Assembly: GCA_964034945.1 (NCBI GenBank)
Contig: OZ035964.1
Coordinates: 6,015,895-6,079,894, forward strand
DNA from: Chrysopilus asiliformis
Lineage: Eukaryota; Arthropoda; Insecta; Diptera; Rhagionidae
Direction: 5' to 3'
DNA: 64,000 nt
Both the position numbers and the translations under genes were made by a program. The stretch's first letter is position 1; each line of letters opens with the position of its first letter. Positions 46,880-58,869 of the stretch are shown one piece after another. The notes under the pieces are model-generated. The model worked only from the letters and a program-made list of their open reading frames with translations. It did not search any database and was not told the DNA's origin.

Positions 46880-48620
46880 AGTCCTATGGTAGCCTTTGTG
46901 CTTATGAGCTTAAATTAATTTTCAATAAAGATGAAACAATAAAACCAAAAAAAAATATTCTTTCATTATGAGAGAATTTATTTCTTTTTAAGGCATACGT
47001 ACTCGTTTTGGAGATAGTGGTTAGTGGGAGGATGGGGAGAGGGGGGCGGGGGGTGTAAAAATTTATTTGGGAAAAAAAATTATATAAAAGCTTGACGATG
47101 TGGCTCTTCCCTCTCCTGGCACTACCTTTATAGCACTACATTTTATATTTTCTTTTATACGGACCGGGCCTCTATTTCCTAATCCTATACAACCCCATCC
47201 TTCCCTACACAGACTGGCAACATTAGGAAATATTACAGAGTAATGATGACACGATACGAAGCTTTTATAAATGATTTATAAATTTGTTTTTATTAAAATA
47301 TGCTGTGTATAGCCATGTTTGGATGTTTTCATTTAATCATCAATAAACACTTAAAATTTGTTATAAATAAAAAAAAAAGATTATATAATTGACGTGAAAA
47401 ACAATGTTTATATCTATAGATTTTACAAAAGAGAGTATATAACCGAAATAAACTAATATTTATTTCATTTCAAAGAAATCATATCGCCTTATTATTATTA
47501 AATGAAATATTAATTATATACAAGTATTTTTAATATATAAACTAAATATCTAAATTTTCTAAATTGATATAAATTCTTATATAATTTAAAAATGACAAAA
47601 AAAAAGAGGAAAACGAATAAGAAGCCATATTTTAAGCAAATTCATCTAAGAAATATTTAAACAATTGATATATAAATATATGAGATATATTTGAAATAAG
47701 TCAATCAATAATCCAATAAAAAAAAAAACGTTTTAAACATAAAACTTTAGGCTGTTGTATTGTTAGCTATCAGAAAATTTTAAAGGAATTTGTTAAGTCA
47801 CTGACGTGTTTTTAAACATTTTTGGATAATTTCGGTATCATATTGATAATTATTGAAAGTAAGTTCGTTAAATACCTACAAATATAATAAATAAATATAA
47901 ATTGAAAATGGTATTTTATCAAACTATTTGTTTAGTAGAAAACATTTAACAGGTTTAAAGTAAATTTAAAGAAAAATATCTAAAACAAAAAAAAAAATAG
48001 TTACCCACCTTGGTTTAAGTGGTCATAAAAGAAATGTGGGTAAAATTTTTTAAATACCTGCATTTATTACCATCAATTATTGTGTCTGCTACCAATAAAA
48101 AAAATATATATATACGCAACATCCAAAATTAAAGTCAAATTTATGTGTAATTTCTAATTGGGTATATTGAAAATATTGTTTATTTTTTTTTTAAATTAAA
48201 CAAATTAGCTACGTAGCATTAAAAACTTATTTAGAATGTGCAGCTGTTAACATTATTATGATAAATTATGGATTTACCATATTCTGTTGAGTTTATATTA
48301 CGATAATTACAAGTTATAATGAAAAATATATCTAAAGATTGTATAATTCGACAAATTCAAATTCATGGAGGAAATATTTTCAAACATTTGAAAGGTGTTG
48401 AGACACTAGACGAATTATAAAATTTGATTGCATCAAAATTAGTATAGCGATTTTGGGACAAAATATAGTAGGAGTATTCACTTTACCTCGCAAAACCGTC
48501 GCAAACCGAGTTTTTGGGCCCAGTTTGCGATCGTGAAGGCACAAATTTCTGTCGATGCAGGTTTATTTCCGGGTACCAGTGTTGGTGAGTTTTTTTAAAA
48601 GCTGTATGGTAATTTAGCTA
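46880..48620. other. AT-rich island with a short GC-richer lead
   Basis: From 47230 onward the sequence is extremely A/T-rich with no coding frame. A fragment of the 26978-type foldback ('agactggcaacattagg') is at about 47211-47230. Nothing else is recognisable. Confidence 0.45.
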
Positions 48621-48623
48621 TAC

Positions 48624-48856
48624 GGTAATCCCTACAACTGCGCGGTTTCGCAACTGCGCGGTTAAGTTTTTAATACAAAAACTTCGAATTGCGCGGTAAA
48701 AATTTCGCAGATGCGCGGTTTTTTTATAATTTTCGTTTAAAAAAAAACATGCTCCTAACCCCAAGATTTCACACAAAGTAGGGTTCACAGTGCGCAGTTT
48801 CGGTTTGCGCGCTCTTTTTGTGGAACGTATCTACCGCGCAGTTGGAGGGATTACTA
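48624..48856. mobile_element. pogo/Tigger-like MITE, copy 2
   Basis: The left end is GGTAATCCCTACAACTGCGC; the right end read inward is AGTAATCCCTCCAACTGCGC. The interior repeats TTTCGCARMTGCGCGGTT. TA occurs at both borders. It is related to 36684-36950. Confidence 0.7.
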
Positions 48857-48883
48857 TGTACTTACCATATTTAGCTGCCATTA

Positions 48884-49034
48884 ACACCGTGTGTTCACAT
48901 GGGATTTTTCATCGCAGAGATTTTTGACTGACCAATCAGAGCTCGAGTTGATGATGATATCGCCGTCAACTCGGGCTCTGATTGGTCAATCATAAAATCT
49001 CTGCGATGAAAAATCCCAAGTGGAGACACGGTGT
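48884..49034. mobile_element. Foldback, about 150 bp
   Basis: ACACCGTG, GGGATTTTTCATCGCAGAGA and 'tgaccaatcagagc' are repeated in inverse around a 'gatgatgatatcgccg' apex. No coding capacity. Confidence 0.8.
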
Positions 49035-49477
49035 AAGCCACGGAGATTTCATTAGTGTGGTTCGTCCTCATAAAAAATTGGGAACAAAACAAATATCAAT
49101 ATGAAAAAATTGATATGAAGTGCATAAAATATCAAATACTGACGATTTGGTACTATAGATTTTGGCCAATTGAGTTAATACAATAATAATTTTTAGGATA
49201 TAATTTTCCTTGAGCTTTCAAAAACATCGCATTTAGTTTATCACGGGAAAATTATCACTTTTTTGTAACAAAATCGCTGTATAGGTTTTATTTTTGATTA
49301 TGTCCAAAAAATACGTCATGCATGAGAGGAGACTTTGTGCCAAAATTGCCGCTTAAAATTTGAATATGTACAACAAATTCAAACTCTGTGACTTGATAAC
49401 ATGATCAAAATTTTCTTGCATCGCTGAAGACATTGATTCTATGTTCTAGCCAAAAGGCACTGACCTACGTTGTCTTT

Positions 49478-49629
49478 TGAAAGTGTGAAAACACTGAAAA
49501 AATTAGTTTCTTGTAATAATATTTAGTGTGAATTTACACAAACCAATTAACCACTCTAAATGTTTTGTGGAAATTCACACTAAATATTATTACAAGAAAC
49601 TAATTTTTTGAGTGTTTTCACACTTTCAA
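49478..49629. repeat. Foldback, 152 bp, TTGAAAGTGTGAAAACACT ends
   Basis: The two arms are almost perfect complements for over 60 bp, including 'tagtttcttgtaataatatt'. Related single-arm phrases (GTGTGATTTCACA-like) recur nearby at 49640-49680 and 51550-51630. Confidence 0.8.
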
Positions 49630-49727
49630 TGCGTGATGTCCAAAAATCGTGTGAAATCACTATTTTTGAGTGATTTCACTACAAAATTTGTGCTGTTTCC
49701 AATAATTCTATAAAATAATACGAGGAA

Positions 49728-49780
<53 letters not shown>

Positions 49781-49781
49781 G
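49728..49781 (+). repeat. (TCTG)n microsatellite with GTCY-element-like flank
   Basis: A perfect run of about 13 TCTG units, followed by 'aaacgatctcgaaaacccgc', reminiscent of but not identical to the other right blocks. Confidence 0.8.
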
Positions 49782-50259
49782 CACAAACGATCTCGAAAAC
49801 CCGCCTAACGATTTTCACGAAACTTGGGGGGGTTAGGGATTTTCAGGAACAAGGAATCGATCTAGATAGGTCTGACCTCTGAGAAATTTCCCCTCTATAC
49901 CCCTTGCCTGGTATCTTCGAATTGGGTGGTCCGATCTTCATGAAACTTTACAGTAGTACTAAGGGGGCTAAGGGCTTTCTATCTAGCCACTACAAACCTG
50001 AATTTTCCCACCCCTCGATACCCCTCGCCTGGTATTTTCTAAAATAATTGAATTTTCAATCACTTTTACTGGTATTTTTTTCGTTGCGCCGCAGTCGAAA
50101 GAAGAAGTTGCGCCACAGGTGATTTTTTTGGAAAAAATGAAGGAAAACACAATGAAGGTAGAAACTTATGGAGAAACTGCCCAACAGACAAAATCTTTGG
50201 TTTCAAGACTATATCGAATAATGCCTAAATCCGGGACTGTTCCGGCGAATGTAGATATA

Positions 50260-50945
50260 ACGTGAATATCCTTTTTCCCATTTTTTCTCGGGAAAAATTA
50301 GCATTAGGGCATTAGGGTTTTTTTAGGGGATTAAAGGTCCTACAAGGATGACGCGAATATCCTGTTTTCGAGTGAATTAATATCAAAGGGATTTTCTATG
50401 TCGCTAATCCTGTATCTGATGATAGAATTTGAAAATTCGAAACGGAAGGTACTGTGGTGATAACAAAAGTATCCTTTCCTTCATTTTTTTTCTAGAGGAA
50501 ATTAGAAGAGGGGGTTTTTGGATCGGGAATTTCCAATCTCAGGAAATCATATCATCATCATACAAAAAAAAATGATATAAAAATGAGTTGGTGTCTGTCT
50601 GTTCCTCTTTCACGCAAAAACGGCTGAACCGATTGACTTGAAATTTGGCATGAGTGTCTGTGGTAGTTCTGGTTCCAACATAGGTATACGGAAAAGTAGC
50701 GCGAGGGGTGGGGGGAGTAAGGGGAGGGAGTAAAGTGATTTCGAAACTTAGTTTTTGCGCTATGAACCGATTGGCCTGAAATTTGGCATAGATGTTCGTC
50801 GAGGGTCCAGCCCCAACATAGATCCATTAAAAAGTAGCCCGAGAGGTGAGGGAGTAAGGGGAGAGGGTAAAGTCATCTCGGAAATTAGCTCTTCCTCGAT
50901 GTTACCCTTTCGCGGGGAAACTACCGAGTCGATTGGCCTAAAGTT
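50260..50945 (+). mobile_element. Helitron fragments
   Basis: 50260-50520 matches the interior of the Helitron at 6540 ('tatcctttttcccattttt'). From about 50573, 'gatataaaaatgagttggtg' and the following sequence look like a second 5' end running into sequence shared with 46140-46336. It stops where the inverted-repeat element at 50946 begins. Confidence 0.55.
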
Positions 50946-51536
50946 TACACTGTCGAAAAAACGGAGTCAATCACGCACTGAAACGGAGTTTGAGGAAGTC
51001 CATCACCTAACGGAGAAAATCGAACTTCGGGCTACGGAGTTCACAACAATTCCATATGGGTGTTAATTTTTAACAATTTTTCGGTGTTAAACCAACTTAT
51101 TAGATGGCCCAAAAAAAACCTCGCAAATTCTCTTTTTTTTGCAAGCATTTGAGATGTTTTGAGTTTTTTTCGTGTTTTCAAAGTTAATATTGGCTTTTAA
51201 CAACTTTTCTTGCATGTCTCTGCCGGGACTCGAACATGGGACCTCTCGAATCGTAAACCATTTGCCTTCCCAATGGGCTGTTGAAGCCAATTGGTAAGCC
51301 TCTTCTAAACGTGAACACCCTTTACAATGAAAATAACTCCCAAAAGGAGTTGGAGTGAATTTTTGACTCCTTTTCGGAGTTAATTCAAAATTGAGGTCAA
51401 AATGGTGTTAAAATGAATAGTAAAAATAACTCCGCGCTACGGTGTTACATTTTTTTCTGAATAACACTGCGAGGTGCTTACTTTTAGCTATGTTTTGAGG
51501 CGGAGTTAATTCGTCTCCGGATTTTTCGGGAGTGTA
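50946..51536. mobile_element. Inverted-repeat element containing a tRNA-like segment
   Basis: The left end is TACACTGTCGAAAAAACGGA; the right end read inward is TACACTCCCGAAAAATCCGG. The interior repeats AACTCC/GGAGTT words. It is inserted in the Helitron-related fragment, whose homologue at 46140 is uninterrupted here. Confidence 0.6.
51216..51289 (-). ncRNA. tRNA-like sequence (SINE head or tRNA pseudogene)
   Basis: On the minus strand the 74 bases show a B-box GTTCGAGTCCC (51225-51235) and an A-box-like AGCCCATTGGGAAGGCA at plausible spacing. The T-stem and acceptor stem do not pair well, so it is not a functional tRNA. It looks like a tRNA-derived promoter. Confidence 0.5.
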
Positions 51537-51904
51537 CTTAAAACTAAATCTGTGTGATTTCACAGTAAATTTGTGTGAAACACTTCAATGCAAATATTAA
51601 AATCCCAACAGTACTGTGATTTTACACAAGTTTGTATCGTCGTCACCAAAACGTGGTTTAATTACCCGCAGGTTTTTACCCGGCCGCCATTTTGCTTTGC
51701 TTTGGCAAAAGCTAGAGTGGACCAATAATCGAGTTTTTGAAGCTTATCCACTTTTGTACTATTATTGACTGTAAATTTTTGGAAAAAAAAATTTCTGTGG
51801 ACTTTATTACTCAATGTTGAAACGTTTTTTGGGGCACCCAAACATTTTTGTCTAAAAACTCACTCGCAATAGTGATTCAAACACAAAAAAATTCACCATT
51901 TCGA

Positions 51905-52100
51905 CATGTGGGTTGGTCCACTCTAGTTTTTAACGCCTCCATTATACCACCTCTTGGTGATGACGATACAATCACCCCTTGCTTTGAGAGGGAGGATATT
52001 AATTTGGCTCCTGTCTGTGGCCAGTGATGGTGGATTGGATAGTCGTATTGTCCTTTTGTTTGAAGGATTTCCTGTGGAAAAACAGAATTTTTTTGGGGAT
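51905..52100 (+). repeat. Dispersed repeat D, copy 1
   Basis: From TTATACCACCTCTTGGTGAT to 'attgtccttttgtttgaagg', nearly identical to 54078-54210. It is of unknown class and open for 75 codons, but not recognisable as a protein. Confidence 0.6.
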
Positions 52101-54077
52101 ATTTCACCCGTGGGATATTTCACTATAAATCTAAAAAAAACTCAATTCGTTAAAAGGACTTTTGTCGTCTTTGTCCATTGAACTTATGTTTTTTTTTGAG
52201 GGCATTGAAAAAGCAAATGGGAAATCAGACCTATTGTTTAAAAAAGGTCTTTCCATAAAAACATCATACAATAGTTTTATTGGGGGGTGATTTCGGCAAT
52301 GGAGTCATTAAAAATGTCCGGTACTCTGTAAAATTGAAGGTGCGGCTGCAACGAGAAAAATGATTATGAAAGTTGAATCTGCGGAGGTCAAGTCTCGATT
52401 TTCAGATGTCATTTCATTGCCGGGAGACAAAGGCGGAAAGAGAGTAAGAATGGATTCGAACGGCCAAAAATCAACGTGACGTATTTCCTGGACAGCTCCT
52501 ACGAGTGATCAAATTAGAATAATTCGGCTGTAAATTACAAGCATTTCATTTAACTTAATAATTTTTATTAAATATCGTACAGAATTATTTTTATACTAGT
52601 AAATTTTTCTTCTCCTTTCTTCCCGACATTTAAGGATTATTTTTAAATTTGTTAAAAAAAAGAAACTATTTTACAAACCTTTCCGAAAGCATTTTAATTC
52701 ATTTGAATTCCAAATGCGGTTTTGACAACATAATTTAGTTGTATTTAATCTTAAGATGAACCCCTAAAATAAGAAAAAATAAAATAACAACATTAAACAA
52801 GACAACAATAAATTTATTATCTACATAAGAATTCCTGTAAAGAAAAGTAATAAAGAAAATGAAAACTTAGAAGTCAACAAAATAAAAATGTGTACTAATA
52901 GTAAGTATGAAACAACAACAATAATTAATTTAATTATAAATGAGAATATGATTAACAGAATTTAAAAATAAATGAAAGCAAGAAAATATATATTTAAACC
53001 AATGAGAAAGAATCAATGTTAAAATTTAAATAAAAAAAGAAATTTATTGCCTTTTCACAATTATAGGAAAGAAAAATTAAATATTTTCAAATTTAAATAT
53101 TATCATACATAAATTATCAATATTAAATGTTAAATTGACAAATTTTAATAATATCTTTGTTGCTAAATTTACGTTTAATTGTTTATAGAAAAACCATCGT
53201 TTGTCTTGTTAAAATTATTGGAAAATTGTTCTAAATAAACTCTGTATACAGCACAAAATTCCAATTGATTTTAAAAATGATAACTGTGGTTTTCCTATCA
53301 ATATTTGCATTACCACGAGCTATACGAACGACGTATAGGTACTCCCAAGTATTCCTAAAATGTACTTAAGAATACTTGGGAGTATTTATAAGTAGTTTGC
53401 ACATCAGATCAAAGCATGCCTTATAAATTCGATTTTGCGATTAAATTTTGACCTTGTCCGCATTTTTTCATGTTTTTAAAAACGAAATCAATTAAGAAAA
53501 TTTAAGCGCCCTCGATGGAATGCGGCGCAAAAATTTAAATCAAGAACTGCACAGTCCCAGTAAATTGTATGCAGGCTGTTCCAGTCTGGTACGAAAATGA
53601 AACAGAGATAATTTAAAACAAATGAATACAATTCGGTTTCGAGAAATTTTTATTCATTTTAAGGAACATATTTTTCAATGAGAAACTTACTAGAAAACAA
53701 AAGTTCCATTTTTGTAAAAGATAACAGCTACTATACGTATTAATTACTTAAATTACACTAAAAACTAACTATATTAAAAAATATTTTCAAAACAAATTAC
53801 CCGCAATATCTCCTTAAGAACGTTTTCCTTTTTGGAAGTCGATTAAAAATAGGATAGCTTCTAATGTGCCTGGCTTCATTCCTGCCCTTAAATCGGATCT
53901 TACGTTTTTGAGGGCTGGAAACAAAAAAAACTACATACACCACTTCGTCGTGGCAACGCCGCCGTGGCGATTAAAGCAGGAGTGGTATTCCGTAACTTGT
54001 TTCCAGCGTTTGTTTCGAGTTAGAAGAAAAAGTGCTTTGGCACAGCAAACTGGCGCCCGGGTCAGAACCTGCAGGTA
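52101..54077. other. Intergenic with AT-rich island (52550-53290)
   Basis: No gene. A tight hairpin around TACTCCCAAGTATTC lies at about 53339-53384. The island has the same A-rich, AATAAA-rich texture as 38690-40320. Confidence 0.45.
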
Positions 54078-54210
54078 ATTATACCACCTCTTGATGATGA
54101 CGATACAATCACCCCTTGTTTTGAGAGGGAGGGTATTAGTTTGGCTCCTGTCTGTGGCCAGTAATGGTGGATAGTCGTATTGTCCTTTTGTTTGAGGGAT
54201 TTCAGGGTAT
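54078..54210 (+). repeat. Dispersed repeat D, copy 2
   Basis: Matches 51945-52070, with one 5-bp deletion (GGTGGATAGTCG against GGTGGATTGGATAGTCG). Confidence 0.6.
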
Positions 54211-54407
54211 TTTTAGCATTTCTTTGTAACAATGATACAAATTTTTAAACTTTTTAGTTTAAAAACTAAACTAATTGTTTGATTTTAGAAAATTTCAAAG
54301 TATAAAATTTAGTTATTGAGGTTAAAGTTGGTTTAAAAAGGCATATTTAAACTCTGAAAAGTTGAACAACTCAACTTAGAAGTTGAAAATAACCGAAAAC
54401 TCGTTTT

Positions 54408-54641
54408 TTAACACTCTAACTGCCACGACAGTTTTAAGCCTTTTTCGAATATTTAGTTGTCAGTCAAAAAGGCACTAAGAGAAAAAAAAATGAAACAAAA
54501 TTATACCTAAATGTTATTTTATTACCATAAAATGTGTGCAACTACAAAAAATCGTTGCGGTTGCAGCGAACACTTTAATATTTTTCATTGTGACAATTAG
54601 GTGTCAGGTCTTTTTGACTGACGTGGCAGTTAGAGTGTTAA
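54408..54641. mobile_element. TTAA-flanked MITE, uninterrupted copy
   Basis: TTAACACTCTAACTGCCACG and its inverse at the right border. It matches 15136-16234 over both halves but lacks the 852-bp insertion; the single TAA at the corresponding site shows the pre-insertion state. It is 234 bp. Confidence 0.88.
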
Positions 54642-55307
54642 AATATGTAGTTTGAAAATTTTTAAACGCAATAGTTAAGTGAAATTGAAAAAAATCAATC
54701 CAACTTTTTCACCATGTATGCTCGAGAAATGTTAAAAAAAATTTTTTTTATCGGAGTCGGGCTGTGGCTTTTGTAACGAGCCCTACTCTGACTCCGGGCA
54801 AAAACCCAAAAACTCCACATCCCTGCTACTCAGTATTCTAGTCTAATATTGGTAATACTCTGATTTACAGTAACTCTACACTTACCTTTAAAAAATACTT
54901 AATGGGGCCTGGGTATGGCATCATTTTCCACTGACAAACACCCATTTTTGGGGAATGCCGCTCCTGTATAGGGTAAACGTACCGATATATTGACAGCTCG
55001 CAGAAACTAGCTCGCGAGTTTTTGCGAGCGACTCTCAGAGACGTGTCCATTTGCGTGAGGGTGATAAAAGAGGAGGAATGTTTTCAAATACAAGTAAAAC
55101 CATAGAAAATTGGCAGTTTTTTTTGTGTTTAAGTAGGCGGAAAAGATAACGGGTTAATTCCAGCTTATTTTATTTTGTTCCCTAACAATATAGCACAAAA
55201 ATTCATCTTAAATCTTTAAAATAGTCCCTAATCTGGTACATAGGTGAGTGAAAAAGCTATGGCAGGCCAGCCACACAAAGAACCACGCAAGAAATATCGT
55301 TTTTCGT

Positions 55308-55584
55308 AACTTTTGAACCCGTGTAGTTTTCACTATGGTACAGGACTTTTTGGAAAGGGCACAGTCTCTAATTTCATCCATATATGGCGTCAAGAGCCAC
55401 CGGATTGCAGGGGGATGGTGAGGGGTTAACGAATTTTCTCGTGATTTTTCACAGAAATCATGGCATAAATCACCATCCCCCTGCGATTCGGTGGCTCTTG
55501 AACCATATAAATGGATGAAATTAGAGACTGTGCCCTTTCCAAAAAGTACTGAACCAAAGTGAAAACTACACGGGTTCAAAAGTT
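55308..55584. mobile_element. Foldback element A, copy 2
   Basis: Same arms as 21261-21562 (AACTTTTGAACCCGTGTAG, 'gtcaagagccaccg'), with small deletions. Flanking similarity extends slightly beyond the arms on both sides ('aatcgtgcatcgttctt'). Confidence 0.75.
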
Positions 55585-55755
55585 AGTTTAGGGGGGGCAA
55601 AATCGTGCATCGTTCTTTTGACGTTTTTCTTCTTACAAAATCCAACTTATACTATTTGGAAACAACGCAATGCAGCCGTAAACGTTGAACTTTCATTGCC
55701 ACCGCCCCGGTGAAATGTGAGATGTTAACGGCAAAAATAGCTCACAAATCCTGGA

Positions 55756-55877
55756 GGCCTATTTTGGAATACGATAATCGTACCGATCGGGATTCGCCTA
55801 TTGTTGTTAGTAGAAAACACTAACAACAACACACAATTTCTGATCTTTACGATTACGATCGTATTCCGTAATAGGCC
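55756..55877. mobile_element. Short foldback with TTGTTG apex
   Basis: Outer ends GGCCTATTTTGGAATACGAT and its inverse; apex TTGTTGTTAGT with ACTAACAACAACA. It shares the apex with 2914 and 14105 but has different arms. Confidence 0.75.
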
Positions 55878-56338
55878 CCTTGTTATGAAATTTTCATTTT
55901 CAATGTGAAATTCAAAACACCAGCTTTAAAAGTCTTAAATACTTCTCAAATGGTTTTAGATTTTTCGTATTATCTTTTTTGTGATGGTTTATTTCTATTA
56001 AGAAATGGGGGGGTGGGTAAGAGGGTTCCTGTTAATTCTTTAAAACCAAAAGAAAATTAGTCAGAAATGTAAAAAAAATAGTCAAAAATTTGATTTTTTA
56101 AGGGCAAAATCAAAACAAAATATATTAAATTAAATTAATGTCAACTTTGTGGGGAAAGATTTTTGTTTTGGTCACGCATCACGGGACCCAGAATTTTACA
56201 TCCTTCCTAGCTCATATTCGAAAGTAAAGGTTTTTGGGGATTTTTACAGTTTATTTCGTTTTAATGTCTTAAAACTTTTGGGGAGAAAAATCTTTTCTAA
56301 AAATACGATCTGGGATTTTGTTTTTGTCAAGATTGTAA

Positions 56339-56571
56339 AGGCGCGCGTCCACATGGAAGTTCTTCTGGAAGTTCCTCAAAAATTTCCATAAGTGCTCCAA
56401 GTTACTTTTGGAAGAAACAAATTTCTGTTCACACTTACCATTTTCAACTTCTGGATGTAACTTCCGGAAGAGTCATAACTTTTGGAAGTTAACTTCCAGT
56501 TCGTGTTTACACACGAAAAACTCCCAACAAAAGCTACTTCCGGAAGTAAACTTACAAGTGGACGCGCGCCT
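56339..56571. mobile_element. Harbinger-type MITE, 233 bp
   Basis: TIRs AGGCGCGCGTCCAC and inverse, flanked by TAA (56336-56338, 56572-56574). Subterminal ACTTCCGGAAGT-type palindromes repeat inside. Confidence 0.8.
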
Positions 56572-56579
56572 TAAGAAAA

Positions 56580-57627
56580 TGTAACCATTTTCGTTAATCC
56601 TTATCTATTTATCTACCTAAAAGTAATTTGCATAATCAAAACAATGTGTATAATCGCAAGCGTAATAGACAATTCTGGATATTGAAGTGTACTTTGATTT
56701 TTGATATTATTTTATCATTACATGAATGGAAAATAAGTAAGAAAAATAATTAATAAACATGAAAATTTGTTTTTGAAAATTGGAAATAAATTTATTGTTA
56801 AATTAAAAAAAAAAGATCTAATCTTAGGAAAAACAATGGAAATCTAGTGGAAAAATCTTAAAAGTATTTTGCAGTAGATAATTAAATTAAAACAACAGTG
56901 AAATAAGAAACTATATGTATATGAAAGAAAAATTTATAAAATTTAATTGACATTTAAAAAAAAAGATATTAGCATCTATATTAAAATCTATTAAAATCGT
57001 ATTAAAAATATTTAAGAATAGAACATTTTAGAATGTTAATTATGAATAAGTTCTTATACTGGCAACAAAGATAATTGTATTCAACAATAATTAAATAAAA
57101 TAGCTAAATATTAGATGAAGGATATTTAGTGAATTAAAGATCTATTGATTAATATAAATAATTATAAATAAATTTTAAAAAAATGAAAACAATATGATAA
57201 TGTAGAAAAGTAAAGTCATATTCAGTTTTATGTCATAGTGTAATTTATCTATTATTCTTTTCACAAAATTAATTACTGATAAAAGAAAAAAATTGTTTTA
57301 TTGTTAATATTGGATGCACTAATTATAATGATGATAGTAAAAAAATAAAATATATGAAATTATAGCGAAAGAATTAAAGTAATTTATAAAGCAGCATAAC
57401 TTAAGCTAAAAACAATAAAATAACAACACATTATTATCATAACAATAAATAATGATTTAGACACAAAAACCAAATTTTTTTTTTATTTTATCCTGTTGGG
57501 CACCCTCTAATGTTTTTCGCGTCCCAGCAAAATCCCATAAAAGTTCCATTTTGAAAAAAATTTCTAGTTTCCCTGTGTTTTATTAATCGGGTTTAGACTG
57601 TTATTAGAACCTAGATTGTTACTAGCT
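56580..57627. other. AT-rich island
   Basis: A/T-rich, with AATAAA words and ACAACA tracts and no coding frame. It resembles the other islands between 38 and 57 kb. Confidence 0.5.
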
Positions 57628-57630
57628 TTA

Positions 57631-58514
57631 AGGGGCCGCTCCACATGAGAGTAAATACGCGAGTAACTCTCAAAAACTCTCGAGAGTTACTCGCAGGAGG
57701 CTGTCCATTTGAGAGTTAATTTCGGCGATTTTTCTATCACGAGCTTTCAGCGAGTTTCTAGCGGAAATCACTTTCGCGAGAACTCTCCAGACCCTGTCCA
57801 TTTGAGAGTTAATTTCGGCGATTTCTCTATCGCGAGCTCTCGGCGAGTTTCTAGCGGAAAGCACTTTCGCGAGAACTCTCCAGACCCTGTCCAATTGAGA
57901 GTGATGCACGACCGAACGTGGAAAGTAATCGAAATGTCATCGCACTACAGGAAGGTTGCAGCAGCTGTGATTATCCTAATTAAATCAGCCAAAAAAAAGT
58001 GCTGGGTCCTGGATTCAAAGGAGAAATCTTTTGGGTGCAGGGAAAAATCTAATAAGAGAATTGCAAAATGAAGACGCGCAACAATTTAGAAATTCTTGTG
58101 GGTTGACAAGTTCGGAAATAGAGTTTTTAATTAAAATTGGCGGACGGGTTGTCTTAAAAAAAACTGCAAAAATGAGAGAAAGGTATTCGCCGCATTTAAC
58201 ATTCCACAGAATTTCGTTCACTTCATACCGTTCGATTAATTTTTTAATCTCCTCCGGTGACCAATGTCTTGATTTTTTTGAGCTTTGGCGAGTTCTCGAG
58301 AGCTACTTGCGAAATTCAAACGCCATTCGTATCTGGCGAGCTACTCTCCGAGAGTTCAATGGAGGCCTGTCGACTAGCGAGTAGAATCACTTTTGACAGC
58401 TCGCAGAAACTAGCTCGCGAGTTTTTGCGAGCGACTCTCAGAGACGTGTCCATTTGCGAGTAGCTGCTATCGACAGGTTCTCGCCGGCATTTACTCTCAT
58501 GTGGAGCGGCACCT
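57631..58514 (+). mobile_element. Harbinger-type element C, long copy (884 bp)
   Basis: TIRs as at 43261 (GCCGCTCCACATGAGAGTAA and inverse), with TTA duplicated at 57628-57630 and 58515-58517. An internal direct repeat ('gtccatttgagagttaattt') occurs at 57705 and 57797. The middle retains a piece of a transposase gene. Confidence 0.85.
57925..58200 (+). pseudogene. PIF/Harbinger transposase N-terminal remnant
   Basis: One frame reads HYRKVAAAVIILI then KKKCWVLDSKEKSFG. After a frameshift at about 58030 the next reads AGKNLIRELQNEDAQQFRNS and IKIGGRVVLKKTAKMRE. This order (hydrophobic start, basic W-V stretch, L.REL..ED...F.N, then K.TA.MRE) is the usual N-terminus of Harbinger transposases. 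The DDE core is absent. It agrees with the TTA target duplication of the surrounding element. Confidence 0.6.
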
Positions 58515-58869
58515 TTAGACTGTTACTAGAAAATTTTCAGGAACCAGTTCTGTGGAAAACGGATACCCGGTTTCGAGTTCAGCAGCGGTATTGTGAAAAA
58601 TTTCACGGTGAAATTCTTATGTATTTGTAATCACTAGAGCTGCCAAAAAAATATGCACTAAAAAGGCGGTTTATGCAGATAAAATATGCTCTAAAAATGG
58701 CAAAATATGCACTTTACAAACATTCAATGTTTAAAAACTGTTTAAAAACATTCAAAATCCGAAATATATTTCACCCAAAATAGTGAACGCAAGTTGTTAA
58801 AATGTGGTTAATTCGACTTTTGTGGAAAATAAATAAAATTGAAATACCATTGAAAAAAAATATTTACGA

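Noticed and set aside
51216..51289. Functional tRNA gene
   Set aside because: The T-stem and acceptor stem do not pair; only the internal promoter boxes are convincing.
54760..54832. hAT element ending at CCACATCCCTG
   Set aside because: Only a right-end-like motif is visible; no left partner or 8-bp duplication could be found.
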